64,000 nt of DNA from JACPNO01 sp963825405 (GCA_963825405.1 CAWGTB010000005.1:620001-684000), one strand, 5' to 3'. Numbered from the stretch's first letter, positions 44,605-55,723 are shown. Numbers and translations: made by a program. The notes: generated by a model from the letters alone, not told the origin.

Positions 44605-47578
44605 GCAAGGCTTACGAATATCTCGATCTCGAAGCGATCCGCCGGCGTCTGGAGGCAGAGCCGCGGGCAGCAGTACTGGCGCAGCCTGGACGAGCTGGCC
44701 CAGAGCGATGGCTTTCAGGATTTCCTGCAGCGTGAGTTTCCGCGCCAGGCTTCGGAATGGCACGATGCGGGCGGGACGTCGAAAATTTCTGCAGTTGATG
44801 GGCGCATCGCTCGCGCTGGCCGGATTAAGTGCGTGTACCAAGCAGCCGCCTGAGCCCATCGTGGCGTACGTACGGCAGCCGGAAGAAGTAATTCCGGGCA
44901 AGCCGCTGTTTTTCGCGACGGCGGTGACACTCAGCGGCGTCGCTACGGGCGTGCTGGTCGAGAGCCATCTGGGGCGTCCTACCAAAGTCGAGGGCAACCC
45001 GGATCATCCGGCCAGCCTCGGCGCCGCGGATGCTTTCGCGCAAGCCTCGGTGCTTTCGCTCTACGATCCCGGATCGCTCGCAGACGCTCGCTGCAACTGG
45101 GCGAGATTCGTCCCTGGCCTGCATTTCTGGGCGCGATGAGCGAAGCCCTGGCGGACCAGCGCGGCAAGAAAGGCGCCGGGCTGCGATTTCTCACCGAAAC
45201 GGTGACGTCGCCTACGCTGGCCAGCCAGATTCGCGGCGTGCTGGCGGAATTTCCCGCGGCACGCTGGCATCAGTACGAGCCCGCGGGAGCGCACTCGGCG
45301 CGCGCAGGCGCGCGGCTGGCGTTCGGCGCGCCGGTGAATACGTACTATCAGCTTGCGAAGGCCGATGTGATCTTGGCGCTCGATGCCGATTTCCTCTGCT
45401 CCGGTCCGGCCAGCTTGCGCTACGCGCGCGACTTCGCCGATCGCCGCCGCGTGCGTGGCGAAGAGACCGCCATGAACCGGCTGTACGCGGTCGAAGCCGC
45501 GCCTTCACCGACGGGCGCCAAGGCCGATCATCGCCTGCCGCTGCGCGCCAGCGAGATGGAAGCGTTCGCCGCGGCAATGGCGGGCGCAGTCGGCGTGGCT
45601 GGCGCGCCTGCCGCTAGCGGGCCGCACGCCGCTTGGATACAGGCCGTCGCCAAGGATTTGCGCGAGCATCGCGGCGCGTGCGTCGTCATCGCCGGGGATC
45701 AACAAACTCCCGCCGTGCACGCCTGGGCGCACGCCATGAACCTGGCGCTGGGCAACGCCGGCAAGACCGTCGTCCACACCGACCCGCTCGAAGCCGAGCC
45801 CGTGGACCAGATCGAAAGTCTGCGCGAGCTGGTTACGGATATGGACGCCGGCCGGGTCGAGCTGCTGGTGATCGTCGGCGGCAATCCGGTCTACAACGCG
45901 CCCGCCGATTTCGCTTTTCGCGAGCGCATGTCGAAGGTCAAGCTGCGCGTACACTCGCGGCCTGTACGATGACGAAACTTCGGAGATGTGCCAATGGCAC
46001 GTGCCGGCGGCGCATTCGCTCGAGACCTGGGGCGATGCCCGCGCCTACGATGGCACCGTCACCATTCAGCAGCCGCTGATTGCCCCGTTGTACTTCGGAC
46101 GCTCGGTTCACGAGCTGTTTGCCGCATTCTCAGATAAGCCGGAGCGATCTACCTACCAGATTGTCCGCGAGTATTGGATGGCGCAAAAGCCTGGCGCCGA
46201 TTTCGAAGCCGTGGTGGCGCAAGGCCGTGCATGACGGCGTGGTAGCGGGCTCGGCCTTGCCGGCGAAAACCGTTTCGGCGCGCTTCGTAAATCTTCAGCC
46301 TAGTGCCGCGCCACAGGGTCTCGAAATTGTCTTCCGGCCCGACGCCACGGTTTACGACGGGCGCTTCGCCAACAACGGCTGGCTGCAGGAGCTGCCCAAG
46401 CCGCTGACCAAAATCACCTGGGACAACGTGGCGCAGATCAGTCCCGCGCACTGCGCAGCGCCTGGGCCTGCAGAACGAAGACTTGGTGGAGCTCAGCTAT
46501 CAGGGCCGCAAAGTTCCAGCGCCGGTTTGGATTTCGCCGGGCCATGCCAACGATTCGGTTTCAGTCACGCTGGGTTATGGCCGCACGCGCGCGGGACACG
46601 TCGCCACCGGCGCGGGATTCAATGCGTACGCATTGCGAACGTCGGCAGCGGTGTGGTCGGGCGCAGGCGTCGAGATTCGCGCGCTTGGCCGCAAGCATCC
46701 GCTGGCTTGCACGCAGCAACATCACAGTCTCGAAGGCCGCAACCTGGCGATTTCCGGCACCATCGAGGAATATCGCAAGAAGCCCGGCTTCGTTGGCGAA
46801 CTGGCGGAAGCGCCGCCCAAAGAGCTCACCCTCTATCCGGGATTCAAGTACGAAGGCTACGCCTGGGGCATGGCCATCGATCAAAGCGCTTGTGTGGGCT
46901 GCAACGCTTGCGTAGTGGCCTGCCAGGCGGAAAACAATATCGCGGTAGTGGGAAAAGAGCAGGTCATCACGCGGCCGTGAGATGCACTGGCTGCGCATCG
47001 ATACCTACTTCAAAGGCGAGCTGGATAATCCGGAAACGCTTTATCAGCCCGTCATGTGCATGCATTGCGAGAATGCTCCCTGCGAATTGGTTTGCCCGGT
47101 GCAGGCCACCAGCCATTCCACCGAGGGCCTGAACGACATGGTGTACAACCGCTGTGTCGGCACCCGCTACTGCGCCAACAATTGTCCGTACAAAGTGCGC
47201 CGCTTCAATTACTTTCTGTTTTCGGATTGGACAACCGAGAGCCTGAAACTGCAGCGTAATCCGGATGTCAGCGTGCGCAGCCGCGGCGTGATGGAGAAGT
47301 GCACCTACTGCGTGCAGCGCATCAACGAGGCCAAGATCGAGTCCGAAAAAGAGGACCGGCAGGTTCGCGATGGCGAAATTCAAACTGCCTGCCAGGCTTC
47401 CTGCCCCACGCAGGCCATCGTGTTTGGAGACATCAACGACAAGGACAGCCGCGTCTCCAAGATGAAGGCGGAGGAGTTGAACTACGGATTGCTCACCGAC
47501 TTGAACACGCGCCCGCGTACCACTTACCTGGCCGCGCTGCGCAATCCCAACCCGGAGATCGAGCGAGGCCAGGCATGA
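44601..47578 (+). CDS. actB: Alternative complex III, molybdopterin-oxidoreductase-like/Fe-S subunit ActB (frameshifted)
   Basis: Large periplasmic subunit, about 990 residues when joined. The N-terminus MSKAYEYLDLEAIRRRLEAE and a Tat motif AGRRKFLQLMGASLALAG appear first. The molybdopterin-fold part (VESHLGRPTKVEGNPDHPAS, LVIVGGNPVYNAPADF) has no cofactor in known ACIII. The C-terminal ferredoxin domain has QSACVGCNACVVACQAENN, CMHCENAPCELVCP, CVGTRYCANNCPYKVRR and KCTYC, that is four clusters. Frame changes lie near 44660, 44750, 45070, 45960, 46225, 46450 and 46975. All look like consensus errors. Confidence 0.92.
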
Positions 47579-48946
47579 GCTTCGAGAACCCGCAAGCGCC
47601 AGTCATCGAGCCGGGGCACACGTTCGCGTCGGTCACCGACAAGATCAGCTCGATCGTCCTGACGCGCCGCACGCCTTTGTTTTGGTTTGTGCGCTTTGGC
47701 CGTGTCCTTCGGCCTGCTGATGGTGTTCTTCTGGGCGGTGACGAATCTTTTTTTCACGGGCATCGGCATCTGGGGCGTCAACAAGCCGGTAGGCTGGGGC
47801 TTCGCCATCATCAATTTCGTCTGGTGGATTGGAATCGGTCACGCCGGAACATTGATCTCGGCCATTCTGCTGCTGTTCCGGCAAACCTGGCGCAACTCCA
47901 TCAACCGCTTCGCTGAGGCGATGACCTTGTTCGCCGTCGCCTGCGCCGGCATGTATCCCGTGCTGCATTTGGGCCGCCCCTGGCTTCTCTACTGGCTGTT
48001 CCCGTATCCCAACACCATGCAGATCGAGCCCAATTTCCGCAGCCCGCTGGTGTGGGACGTCTTCGCCGTTTCCACCTACGCCACCATTTCGCTGCTGTTC
48101 TGGTTCGTCGGCCTGATTCCGGATTTGGCCACGCTGCGCGACCGCACCGCGAATCGCTGGGCGCGCGCCACTTACGGAATCCTCGCCATGGGTTGGCGCG
48201 GGTCGGCCAGCCACTGGCAGAAATACGAGACCGCCACGCTGCTGCTGGCGGGCCTGGCCACGCCGCTGGTGCTATCGGTGCACACGGTGGTGAGCTTCGA
48301 TTTTGCCGTGTCGATCATACCCGGCTGGCATGCGACGATTTTTCCGCCCTACTTTGTCGCCGGCGCGATTTACTGCGGTTTCGCCATGGTGGTGGTGCTG
48401 GCGATTCCGCTGCGCGCGCTCTACGGCCTGGAAGATTTCATCACGCTGCGCCATCTGGACAACTCCGCCAAAGTCATGCTGGCCACGGGCCTGATCGTGG
48501 CCTACGGCTACATGACGGAAGCTTTCATGGCCTGGTACAGCGGCAATCCCTACGAGCAGTTCATGATCTGGAACCGGATGACCGGGCCGTATCGCGCTGG
48601 GCTATTGGTCGCTGATTCTGTGCAACGTGGTGATCCCGCAATCGCTGTGGTTTCCCAAAGTGCGCACCAACGTGAAGGCGCTATTCTGCGGTTTCGCTGG
48701 TGGTTCTCACCGGCATGTGGCTGGAGCGCTATCATCATCGTGGTCACCAGCCTGCATCGCGATTTCCTGCCGTCCTCGTGGGGCATGTACTATCCCACGC
48801 GCTGGGATTGGGCCACGTACGTCGGAACCATCGGCCTGTTCTTCACGCTGTTCTTCCTGTTCATTCGCGTGCTGCCGATGATCTCGATTTCCGAGGTCCG
48901 CACGCTGCTTCCAGAAGCCGAAGTGTCCGGGGAGACGCCTCAATGA
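47575..48946 (+). CDS. actC: Alternative complex III, NrfD-like quinol-binding subunit ActC (frameshifted)
   Basis: Integral membrane subunit of the NrfD/PsrC family, about 455 residues and about ten helices. It starts MSFENPQAPVIEPGHTFASV at ATG 47575, overlapping the actB stop. Conserved stretches are WGFAIINFVWWIGIGHAGTL, NRFAEAMTLFAVACAGMYPV, HTVVSFDFAVSIIPGWHATI and the final TYVGTIGLFFTLFFLFIRVL. Frame changes fall near 47695, 48600 and 48700. It provides the quinol site of ACIII. Confidence 0.92.
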
Positions 48947-49477
48947 AGACGCCTATCTATGGCCTGATGGCGGAGTTCACGGATCCGCAGGCGCTGGTGG
49001 AGGCGGCCCGGCGCGCGCGCGACGCCGGCTACCGCAGGGTGGACGCCTATACGCCGTTTCCCATCGAAGAGCTCAACGAAGCGCTCGACCTGCATCACAA
49101 CAAGCTGCCGTTTATCGTTCTGATCGGCGGGATCATCGGCGGCATCACGGGTTACTTGCTGCAATACTACGTCGCGGTAATGCATTACCCGCTGAATATC
49201 GGCGGCCGCCCTTTGCATAGCTGGCCGTCATTCATCGTCGTGACTTTCGAGATGACTATCTTGTTCGCCGGAATTTCGGCGGTGCTCGGAATGCTGGCGC
49301 TGAACGGGTTGCCGATGCCCTATCATCCGGTCTTCAACGTGCCGCGTTTCGCGCTGGCATCGCGCAACCGCTTCTTTTTTTGCATCGAAGCGAGAGATCC
49401 GCTGTTCGACCGCCGCAAGACGGCGGAGTTTCTGGAAAGCACTGGAACCGCGCGAGGTGTCCGAAGTTGCCCACTAG
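48943..49477 (+). CDS. actD: Alternative complex III subunit ActD (DUF3341; frameshifted end)
   Basis: About 178 residues. A soluble N-terminal part (YGLMAEFTDPQALVEAARRA, DAYTPFPIEELNEAL) precedes two transmembrane helices (FIVLIGGIIGGITGYLLQYY and FIVVTFEMTILFAGISAVLG). The C-terminal reading EPREVSEVAH is reached only after a frame change near 49440 and ends at TAG 49475. ATG 48943 overlaps the actC stop. Confidence 0.9.
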
Positions 49478-50051
49478 GTTTACAAAAGTGGCATTTTGCG
49501 CGGCGTTGCTGGCCGCGACCGTGGCCTGCCGGCAGGACATGCAGGATCAGCCGAAGTTCGTTCCGTTGCGCGGCAGCGCTTTCTTCGCCGATGGGCGCTC
49601 GGCGCGGCCTTTGCTGGAGGGCACAATTGCCCGCGGCCAGTTGCGGGCCGACACCGTGTTCTATACCGGAAAATCGGGCAAGAATTTTGTCGACGATATT
49701 CCGTTTCCGGTCACGCGGGCGGTGCTTGATCGCGGCCAGGATCGTTTTAACATCTATTGCACGCCGTGCCATGGACGCCTGGGCAACGGCTTGGGCATGA
49801 TCGTGCGCCGCGGGCTGCGCCGGCCGCCGTCGTTTCACATTGACCGTTTGCGGCAGGTTCCCGACGGCTATCTCTACGACGTGATGACCAACGGTTTCGG
49901 GTTGATGCCGGATTACGCCGCGCAAGTGAATCCGCGCGACCGCTGGGCCATTGCCGCTTATATACGCGTGTTGCAGTTCAGCCAGCAAGCCAGATTGAAC
50001 GACGTGCCGCCGGACGCGCGCGCGCAGCTTGGGACGGGGAAAGCGCAATGA
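49467..50051 (+). CDS. actE: Alternative complex III monoheme lipoprotein cytochrome ActE
   Basis: About 195 residues. Lipoprotein signal FCAALLAATVACRQ (lipid on Cys), then FFADGRSARPLLEGTIARGQ typical of ActE, and one heme motif CTPCH within RFNIYCTPCHGRLGNG, with a later methionine in GFGLMPDYAAQVNPRDR as axial ligand. The start is uncertain: TTG 49467 or GTG 49488; both overlap or abut the end of actD. The stop overlaps the actF ATG. Confidence 0.9.
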   Translation: MPTRFTKVAFCAALLAATVACRQDMQDQPKFVPLRGSAFFADGRSARPLLEGTIARGQLRADTVFYTGKSGKNFVDDIPFPVTRAVLDRGQDRFNIYCTPCHGRLGNGLGMIVRRGLRRPPSFHIDRLRQVPDGYLYDVMTNGFGLMPDYAAQVNPRDRWAIAAYIRVLQFSQQARLNDVPPDARAQLGTGKAQ

Positions 50052-51236
50052 GCACGGCCGATTACACCGTTTCCGGCGATCTGGCGCGCGATTTCTCGCG
50101 AGCCGAACGGCGCGCTCTCGTAATAGGCGCCGCCGGAATTCTGCTGTGCCTGATCGGCGCGATTTTCGATCCCGTGCAGTTTCTCCGCTCTTATCTCGTC
50201 GCATTCATCTTCGTGCTCGGCGTCGCGCTGGGAAGCATGGCGCTGCTGATGGTCCACCATCTTTCTGGCGGCGGCTGGGGCCTGGTGATCCGGCGGGCGC
50301 TGGAAGCGGCGACGCGCACTATCCCGCTGCTGGCGGTGTTTTTCCTGCCGATCGTGCTCGGCATCCCCAAGCTGTATTCCTGGGCCGCTGAGCGAAGTGG
50401 TGGCGCACGATGCCGTCCTGCGCCACAAGAGCCTGTATCTCAACGTCCCGTTCTTTGTGGGCCGGGCGATTTTCTATTTTTGCGGCTGGTACCTGTTGGC
50501 CCATTTGCTGAGCAAGTGGTCGCTCGCGCAGGACCGCGACGGCGATCCGCGGTGGGGCAAGCGCATGCACGCGTTCAGCGGGCCGGGGCTGATCTTTTAC
50601 GGTCTGAGCGTGACTTTTGCGTCGGTGGATTGGATCATGTCGCTCGACGCGCATTGGTTCTCCACCATTTTCGGCATCCTGCTGATGGGCGGGCAGGCGC
50701 TTTCGGCGATGTCTTTCGTCATTGCGGTGGCGGTGATTCTGGCCGCGCGCAGTCCAATGAAGGAGGCCGTCTCCGCCACGCTGCTGCACGATCTCGGCAA
50801 GTTCCTCTTCGCGTTCATCATGCTGTGGGCCTACTTTAATTTTTCGCAATTCCTGATCATCTGGGCGGGAAATCTCACCGAGGAGATCCCCTGGTATCTC
50901 ATCCGAATGAACGGTGGATGGCAGTGGATCGGCCTGGCTCTGGTCGTGCTCCATTTCGCGCTGCCGTTCGGATTGCTGCTTTCGCGCGATCTGAAACGGC
51001 GCAACGGCGCGCTGATGCGCGTGGCCGTGATGCTGCTCGTAATGCGCCTGGTCGATATCTTCTGGATGATCGCGCCCAACTTCCATCCGCAGGGATTGCG
51101 GGTTCACTGGATGGATTTCGCCGCGCCCATCGGCTTGGCTGGCCTTTGGCTCTCGTTTTACTTACGCCAGTTGAAGAGCCGTCCTCTGCTTCCAGCCGGC
51201 GATCCGGAGCTGGCGGAGGTATTCGCCCATGAGTGA
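50048..51236 (+). CDS. actF: Alternative complex III, second NrfD-like membrane subunit ActF (frameshifted)
   Basis: About 396 residues and about ten helices. The first section (ALVIGAAGILLCLIGAIFDP, LGSMALLMVHHLSGGGWGLV) is joined near 50393 to LYLNVPFFVGRAIFYFCGWY, SFVIAVAVILAARSPMKEA, FLFAFIMLWAYFNFSQFLII and a late LRVHWMDFAAPIGLAGLWLS. ActF resembles ActC but is more divergent. It closes the actABCDEF set, which is complete and in the standard order. Confidence 0.92.
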
Positions 51237-51630
51237 AAAAAATCTGCCCGCCACTCCGCAGAGCCACGGAGTCGCCAATGAAGAACGCGACATCAACGCG
51301 CGCCCGATTATCAAGCTCGGTATTGCGCTGACAGTTATCGTGATGGCGTCTTGTTTCATGCTCTGGTTTGTCTTCGATCAGTTCTCCGCGCGCGAATCGG
51401 CCAAGGGCGGGAGGCCCTCCACGCTGATTCAGCAGGAGGGTGCCACGCAGCCGCCCGCACCCCGGCTGCAAGCCAATCCACCGGCCGAGCTTAGGCAGAT
51501 GCGCGACGATGAAGACGCCGTTCTCAACACTTATGGCTGGGTCGATCCGCAGCGCGGCGTCGTGCGAATCCCGATTTCACGGGCGATGGATTTGGCGGCC
51601 GAGCGCGGCTTGAAGGCGGTGCGCAAATGA
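51229..51630 (+). CDS. Small membrane-anchored protein of the ACIII-cox locus
   Basis: 133 residues. A soluble N-terminus (RDINARPIIKL) is followed by one helix (LGIALTVIVMASCFMLWFVF) and a periplasmic tail ending in PQRGVVRIPISRAMDLAAER. It overlaps actF and the SCO gene by 8 and 4 bases, so it is made together with them. Proteins of this shape occur between actF and sco in other ACIII loci; the role may be in assembly or as a small accessory subunit (inference). Confidence 0.75.
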   Translation: MSEKNLPATPQSHGVANEERDINARPIIKLGIALTVIVMASCFMLWFVFDQFSARESAKGGRPSTLIQQEGATQPPAPRLQANPPAELRQMRDDEDAVLNTYGWVDPQRGVVRIPISRAMDLAAERGLKAVRK

Positions 51631-52433
51631 GCGCGCGCTTGGGATGGATCCTGCTGCTCGCCGCATGCCACGCGGCTTCGGCCCAAACCATACAGCAGCC
51701 GCCGGACCGCCGTCCGCCGCTGCCCGCGGCTCTGCGCGATGTCGGCATCGACCAGCGCCTGAATGAGCAAATTCCGCTCGACCTGGTTTTTCGCGATGAG
51801 AACGGTGTCGCCGCCCCGCTGAGCGCCTACTTCGGACGCAAGCCGGTAGTGCTGGCGCTCGTCTACTATCAGTGCCCCATGCTGTGCACGCAGGTCCTCA
51901 ATGGGATGGTGAGCAGCCTGCGCAGCGTATCGTTCAAAGCCGGCGAGGAGTACGACGTAGTGGCCGTCAGCATCGATCCCACCGAGACTCCGGAGCTCGC
52001 TCTTGGTAAGCAGAAACAATATGTGAAGCGCTACGGGCGCGGCCCCGCCGGCTGGCATTTTCTTACCGGCGATGAAGCGCAGATCAAGACCCTGGCCAAT
52101 GCCGTCGGTTTTCGCTACAGCTACGATCCCTCGACTAAACAATTCGCGCACGCCAGCGCCATCATGGTCGTGACGCCGCAGGGCAAGCTCTCGCGCTATC
52201 TCTACGGCGTAGATTATCCCGCGCGCGATATGCGTCTGGCGCTGGTCGAAGCATCGGAGAATCGCATCGGCACGCCGGTCGATCAGATTCTGCTGTTCTG
52301 CTATCACTACGACCCCGTCACCGGAAAGTACGGCGCCGCCGCGCTCGGTCTGATGCGTTTTGCCGGGCATTACTTTCGTGCTGATCCTGAGTACTTTTCT
52401 GATTATTATGTGGCGGCGCGACCTGCGCCGTGA
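51627..52433 (+). CDS. SCO1/SenC copper chaperone
   Basis: About 268 residues, periplasmic thioredoxin-like fold with a signal peptide (LLLAACHAASAQ). The copper motif is CPMLC within LVYYQCPMLCTQVLNGM; the third ligand is the histidine of FAHASAIMVVTPQG. It delivers copper to the CuA site of oxidase subunit II, whose gene follows 22 bases later. The tail FRADPEYFSDYYVAARPAP is not a membrane anchor. Confidence 0.93.
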   Translation: MSARLGWILLLAACHAASAQTIQQPPDRRPPLPAALRDVGIDQRLNEQIPLDLVFRDENGVAAPLSAYFGRKPVVLALVYYQCPMLCTQVLNGMVSSLRSVSFKAGEEYDVVAVSIDPTETPELALGKQKQYVKRYGRGPAGWHFLTGDEAQIKTLANAVGFRYSYDPSTKQFAHASAIMVVTPQGKLSRYLYGVDYPARDMRLALVEASENRIGTPVDQILLFCYHYDPVTGKYGAAALGLMRFAGHYFRADPEYFSDYYVAARPAP

Positions 52434-52455
52434 AGTCGCGAGGGCCAGATAGCGC

Positions 52456-53436
52456 ATGCGCGAGGCCTTGCCACTTTTTCCCGAACGCGCCTCCACCATG
52501 GCGGGAAGCGTGGATTCGCTGTACATTTTTCTGATCGTGGTGAGCGTGTTTTTCTCGCTGCTCATCGCTGGCTCGATCATCTACTTCGCCATTCGATACC
52601 GCCGCCGCTCTGAGACCGAGAGGCCCGCGGCCGTTCACGGCGGGCTGGCGCTCGAACTCGTGTGGACGGTGATCCCGTTCCTGCTCACCATGGTGATGTT
52701 CGGCTGGGGCGCCAGCGTATATTTCGAGCTGTACCGGCCGCCCGACGACGCCATGAACATTTACGTCGTCGGCAAGCAGTGGATGTGGAAGGTGCAGCAC
52801 CTGGGCGGGCAGCGCGAAATCAACGAGCTGCACATCCCCATCGGCCGCTCCGTGAAACTCACCATGACGTCGCAGGACGTGATCCACGATTTCTTCGTCC
52901 CGGCCTTTCGCACCAAAGCCGACGTGCTGCCCGGCCGCTATACCAATATCTGGTTTAAGCCCACCAAGCCTGGCAAGTATCATCTGTTTTGCGCGGAATA
53001 TTGCGGCACCGAGCACTCGGGCATGATCGGCTGGGTTTACGTGATGGAGCCGGCCGCGTATGAAGTGTGGCTAGCCGGCGGCGCGGCCGGAGGGACGCTG
53101 GCGTCGAACGGAGAGAAATTGTTCCAGAGCCTGGCATGCTCCAACTGCCACCGTCCGGATCTCACCGGCCGCGGTCCGAACCTGGTCGGCGTTTTCGGCC
53201 GGCCCGTGCAGCTCGAAGGCGGCGGGACAGTGACGGCCGACGAGAACTACATCCGTGAATCAATTTTGAATCCCGCCACAAAAGTAGTTGCCGGGTACCA
53301 GCCCGTGATGCCGACTTTTCAGGGCCTGGTGACCGAGGAGGAGCTGCTGCAATTGATCGAGTACATCAAATCGTTGGGCGCCCCGCCCGCTGCGACTCCG
53401 GCGGCCGCCCCCTCGCCCGTACGGCGGAAACGGTAA
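52456..53436 (+). CDS. coxB: Cytochrome c oxidase subunit II with fused cytochrome c domain
   Basis: 326 residues. Two N-terminal helices (SLYIFLIVVSVFFSLLIAGS and VIPFLLTMVMFGWGA) precede a CuA domain with QDVIHDFFVPAFRTKADVLP and AEYCGTEHSGMIGWVYVM (both Cys, His and Met ligands present). The C-terminal cytochrome c domain has CSNCH, then PVMPTFQGLVTEEEL with the axial Met. This caa3-type layout accepts electrons directly. The Ala/Pro tail ends VRRKR. Confidence 0.95.
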   Translation: MREALPLFPERASTMAGSVDSLYIFLIVVSVFFSLLIAGSIIYFAIRYRRRSETERPAAVHGGLALELVWTVIPFLLTMVMFGWGASVYFELYRPPDDAMNIYVVGKQWMWKVQHLGGQREINELHIPIGRSVKLTMTSQDVIHDFFVPAFRTKADVLPGRYTNIWFKPTKPGKYHLFCAEYCGTEHSGMIGWVYVMEPAAYEVWLAGGAAGGTLASNGEKLFQSLACSNCHRPDLTGRGPNLVGVFGRPVQLEGGGTVTADENYIRESILNPATKVVAGYQPVMPTFQGLVTEEELLQLIEYIKSLGAPPAATPAAAPSPVRRKR

Positions 53437-53442
53437 GTACAT

Positions 53443-55068
53443 ATGGTTACGGCAACACAGGCAACTCGTGAAAATTACTTGAACGTCAATTACGGCGTCA
53501 AGAGCTGGCTGCTAACAGAGGATCACAAACGCATCGCCCTGATGTATCTGGTGGCCATCACGTTCTTCTTCTTTCTGGGCGGTGCGTTCGCCACGCTGAT
53601 TCGCCTCGAGCTGCTGACTCCCCAAGGCGACCTGGTTTCCTCGCACACTTATAACAAGCTGTTCACGCTGCATGGCATCATCATGGTGTTTCTGTTCCTG
53701 ATCCCGGCCATTCCTGCCACGCTGGGAAATTTTCTGGTGCCCATCATGCTCGGCGCCAAGGATCTCGCGTTTCCCAAGATCAACCTGGCCAGCTGGTACG
53801 TTTTTATGATCGGCGGCCTGTTCACCATGTACGCCATGCTGGCCGGCGGGCTCGATACCGGCTGGACATTCTACACGCCCCTAAGCACGGCGTATTCCAA
53901 CGGCTACGTCGTCACCACCGGCGTCGGCATTTTCATCATCGGCTTCTCGTCCATCATGACCGGGCTGAACTTCATCGTGACCATTCACCGCATGCGCGCG
54001 CCGGGCCTTACCTGGTTCCGGCTGCCGCTGTTCATCTGGTCCATGTACGCCACTAGCCTGATCATGGTGCTGGGCACGCCGGTCCTGGCGGTGACCATAC
54101 TGCTGCTCGCGGTCGAGCGGCTTTTCGGTTTGGGAATCTTCGATCCCAACCGCGGCGGCGATCCGGTGCTGTTCCAGCATCTGTTCTGGTTCTACTCGCA
54201 TCCGGCAGTTTACATCATGGTGCTTCCCGCCATGGGCGTGGTCAGCGAGCTGGTGTGCGCGTTTTCGCGCAAGAAAGTTTTCGGATATAACTTCATCGCG
54301 TTTTCGAGCGTCGCCATCGCCGTGCTGGGCTTTTTGGTCTGGGGGCATCACCTCTTCGTGGCTGGCCAATCGGTCTATGCGGGAATGATTTTTTCGTTCC
54401 TGAGTTTTATGGTGGCCATCCCCTCCGCCGTCAAGGTTTTCAACTGGACGGCCACGCTCTATAGAGGCTCGATCTCTTATCAGACGCCCATGCTCTACGC
54501 GTTCGGATTCATTGGCCTGTTCACGATCGGCGGTCTCACGGGATTGTTTCTGGCAACGCTAGGACTCGATGTCCACGTCACCGACACGTACTTCATCGTG
54601 GCCCATTTCCACTACATCATGGTCGGCGGCACCCTGATGGCGTATCTCGGCGGCATGCATTACTGGTGGCCGAAAATGACCGGGCGAATGTATCCCGAAG
54701 GCTGGTCCAAACTTTCGGCATTAATCGTTTTCCTGGGCTTCAATCTGACGTTCTTTCCGCAGTTCATTCTCGGCTACCTGGGAATGCCGCGGCGTTATCA
54801 TGCGTATCCAGAAGAATTTCAGGTGCTAAATGTGATGTCGTCGGCGGGCGCCTCTGTGCTGGCGGTGGGCTACTTGCTGCCCATGGTTTACTTCATCTGG
54901 TCGCTGCGTTACGGCAAGGTGGCGCCGGATAATCCGTGGGGGGCCTCAGGCCTGGAATGGCAAACCACGTCGCCGCCGCCGCCGGAGAATTTCGAAACTA
55001 CGCCGGTGATTACGCGTGAGCCGTACATCTTCGATCCGGCGGTACCGGAGGAGGTGAAGGTTGGCTAG
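53443..55068 (+). CDS. coxA: Cytochrome c oxidase subunit I
   Basis: 541 residues, twelve helices. Heme ligand His lies in FTLHGIIMVFLFLIPAIP. The CuB/heme a3 centre is HPAVYIMVLPAMGVVSELV (with the cross-linked tyrosine) and WGHHLFVAG, and HVTDTYFIVAHFHYIMVGG carries the last heme ligands. The frame is unbroken. Start ATG 53443 lies 7 bases after the coxB stop. Subunit I is an A-type heme-copper oxidase by these motifs. Confidence 0.97.
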   Translation: MVTATQATRENYLNVNYGVKSWLLTEDHKRIALMYLVAITFFFFLGGAFATLIRLELLTPQGDLVSSHTYNKLFTLHGIIMVFLFLIPAIPATLGNFLVPIMLGAKDLAFPKINLASWYVFMIGGLFTMYAMLAGGLDTGWTFYTPLSTAYSNGYVVTTGVGIFIIGFSSIMTGLNFIVTIHRMRAPGLTWFRLPLFIWSMYATSLIMVLGTPVLAVTILLLAVERLFGLGIFDPNRGGDPVLFQHLFWFYSHPAVYIMVLPAMGVVSELVCAFSRKKVFGYNFIAFSSVAIAVLGFLVWGHHLFVAGQSVYAGMIFSFLSFMVAIPSAVKVFNWTATLYRGSISYQTPMLYAFGFIGLFTIGGLTGLFLATLGLDVHVTDTYFIVAHFHYIMVGGTLMAYLGGMHYWWPKMTGRMYPEGWSKLSALIVFLGFNLTFFPQFILGYLGMPRRYHAYPEEFQVLNVMSSAGASVLAVGYLLPMVYFIWSLRYGKVAPDNPWGASGLEWQTTSPPPPENFETTPVITREPYIFDPAVPEEVKVG

Positions 55069-55723
55069 CGGCACCCGCACCCTGGCGCTGCGCCATCAGT
55101 TCGCCAGCGCCGAGCAGCAGAAGGACGCCTCTACTCTGGGAATGTGGATTTTCCTGGTCACCGAGATCATGTTCTTCGGCGGCATGTTCTGTATGTACAC
55201 GGTGTACCGCTCGCTCTACGCAACGGCGTTCGGCGCCGGCAGCAATCATCTGGATGTCACGTTAGGCGCGGTCAGCACCGTAGTGCTCATTGGCAGCAGC
55301 TTCACCATGGCACTCGCGGTGAATAGCGCCGAGACGGGCAATCGCCGGGCTTTAGTCACGAACTTGATCATCACCATTCTGCTAGCCGCCGGATTTCTGG
55401 TAACGGAAATGTGGGAGTGGTACCAGTTGCATCAGGAACACTTGATGCCCGGCTCCGGCTTTCGCTTTGAGGGCCCTGATCCCGGCCACGTGCAGATATT
55501 CTTCTCCATGTACTTTTCCATGACCGGCCTGCATGCCAGCCACGTGCTGATCGGCATCGGGCTGCTGACCGTCACGGCGATCCGCGCCGCTCGCGGAACC
55601 TTCCCGGCCGGGTATTCCACGCCCATCGAAATCGCCGGCCTCTACTGGCACTTTGTGGATTTGGTTTGGATTTTCCTGTTCCCGCTGTATTACCTGGTGG
55701 CGCGCCACGCGGCGCATGGATGA
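55061..55723 (+). CDS. coxC: Cytochrome c oxidase subunit III
   Basis: 220 residues with five helices: ASTLGMWIFLVTEIMFFGGM at the front, VSTVVLIGSSFTMALAV, NLIITILLAAGFLVTEMWEW, FFSMYFSMTGLHASHVLIGI and AGLYWHFVDLVWIFLFPLYY. The usual seven-helix form is shortened here, as in many prokaryotes. It starts at TTG 55061, overlapping coxA by 8 bases. Confidence 0.92.
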   Translation: MASGTRTLALRHQFASAEQQKDASTLGMWIFLVTEIMFFGGMFCMYTVYRSLYATAFGAGSNHLDVTLGAVSTVVLIGSSFTMALAVNSAETGNRRALVTNLIITILLAAGFLVTEMWEWYQLHQEHLMPGSGFRFEGPDPGHVQIFFSMYFSMTGLHASHVLIGIGLLTVTAIRAARGTFPAGYSTPIEIAGLYWHFVDLVWIFLFPLYYLVARHAAHG

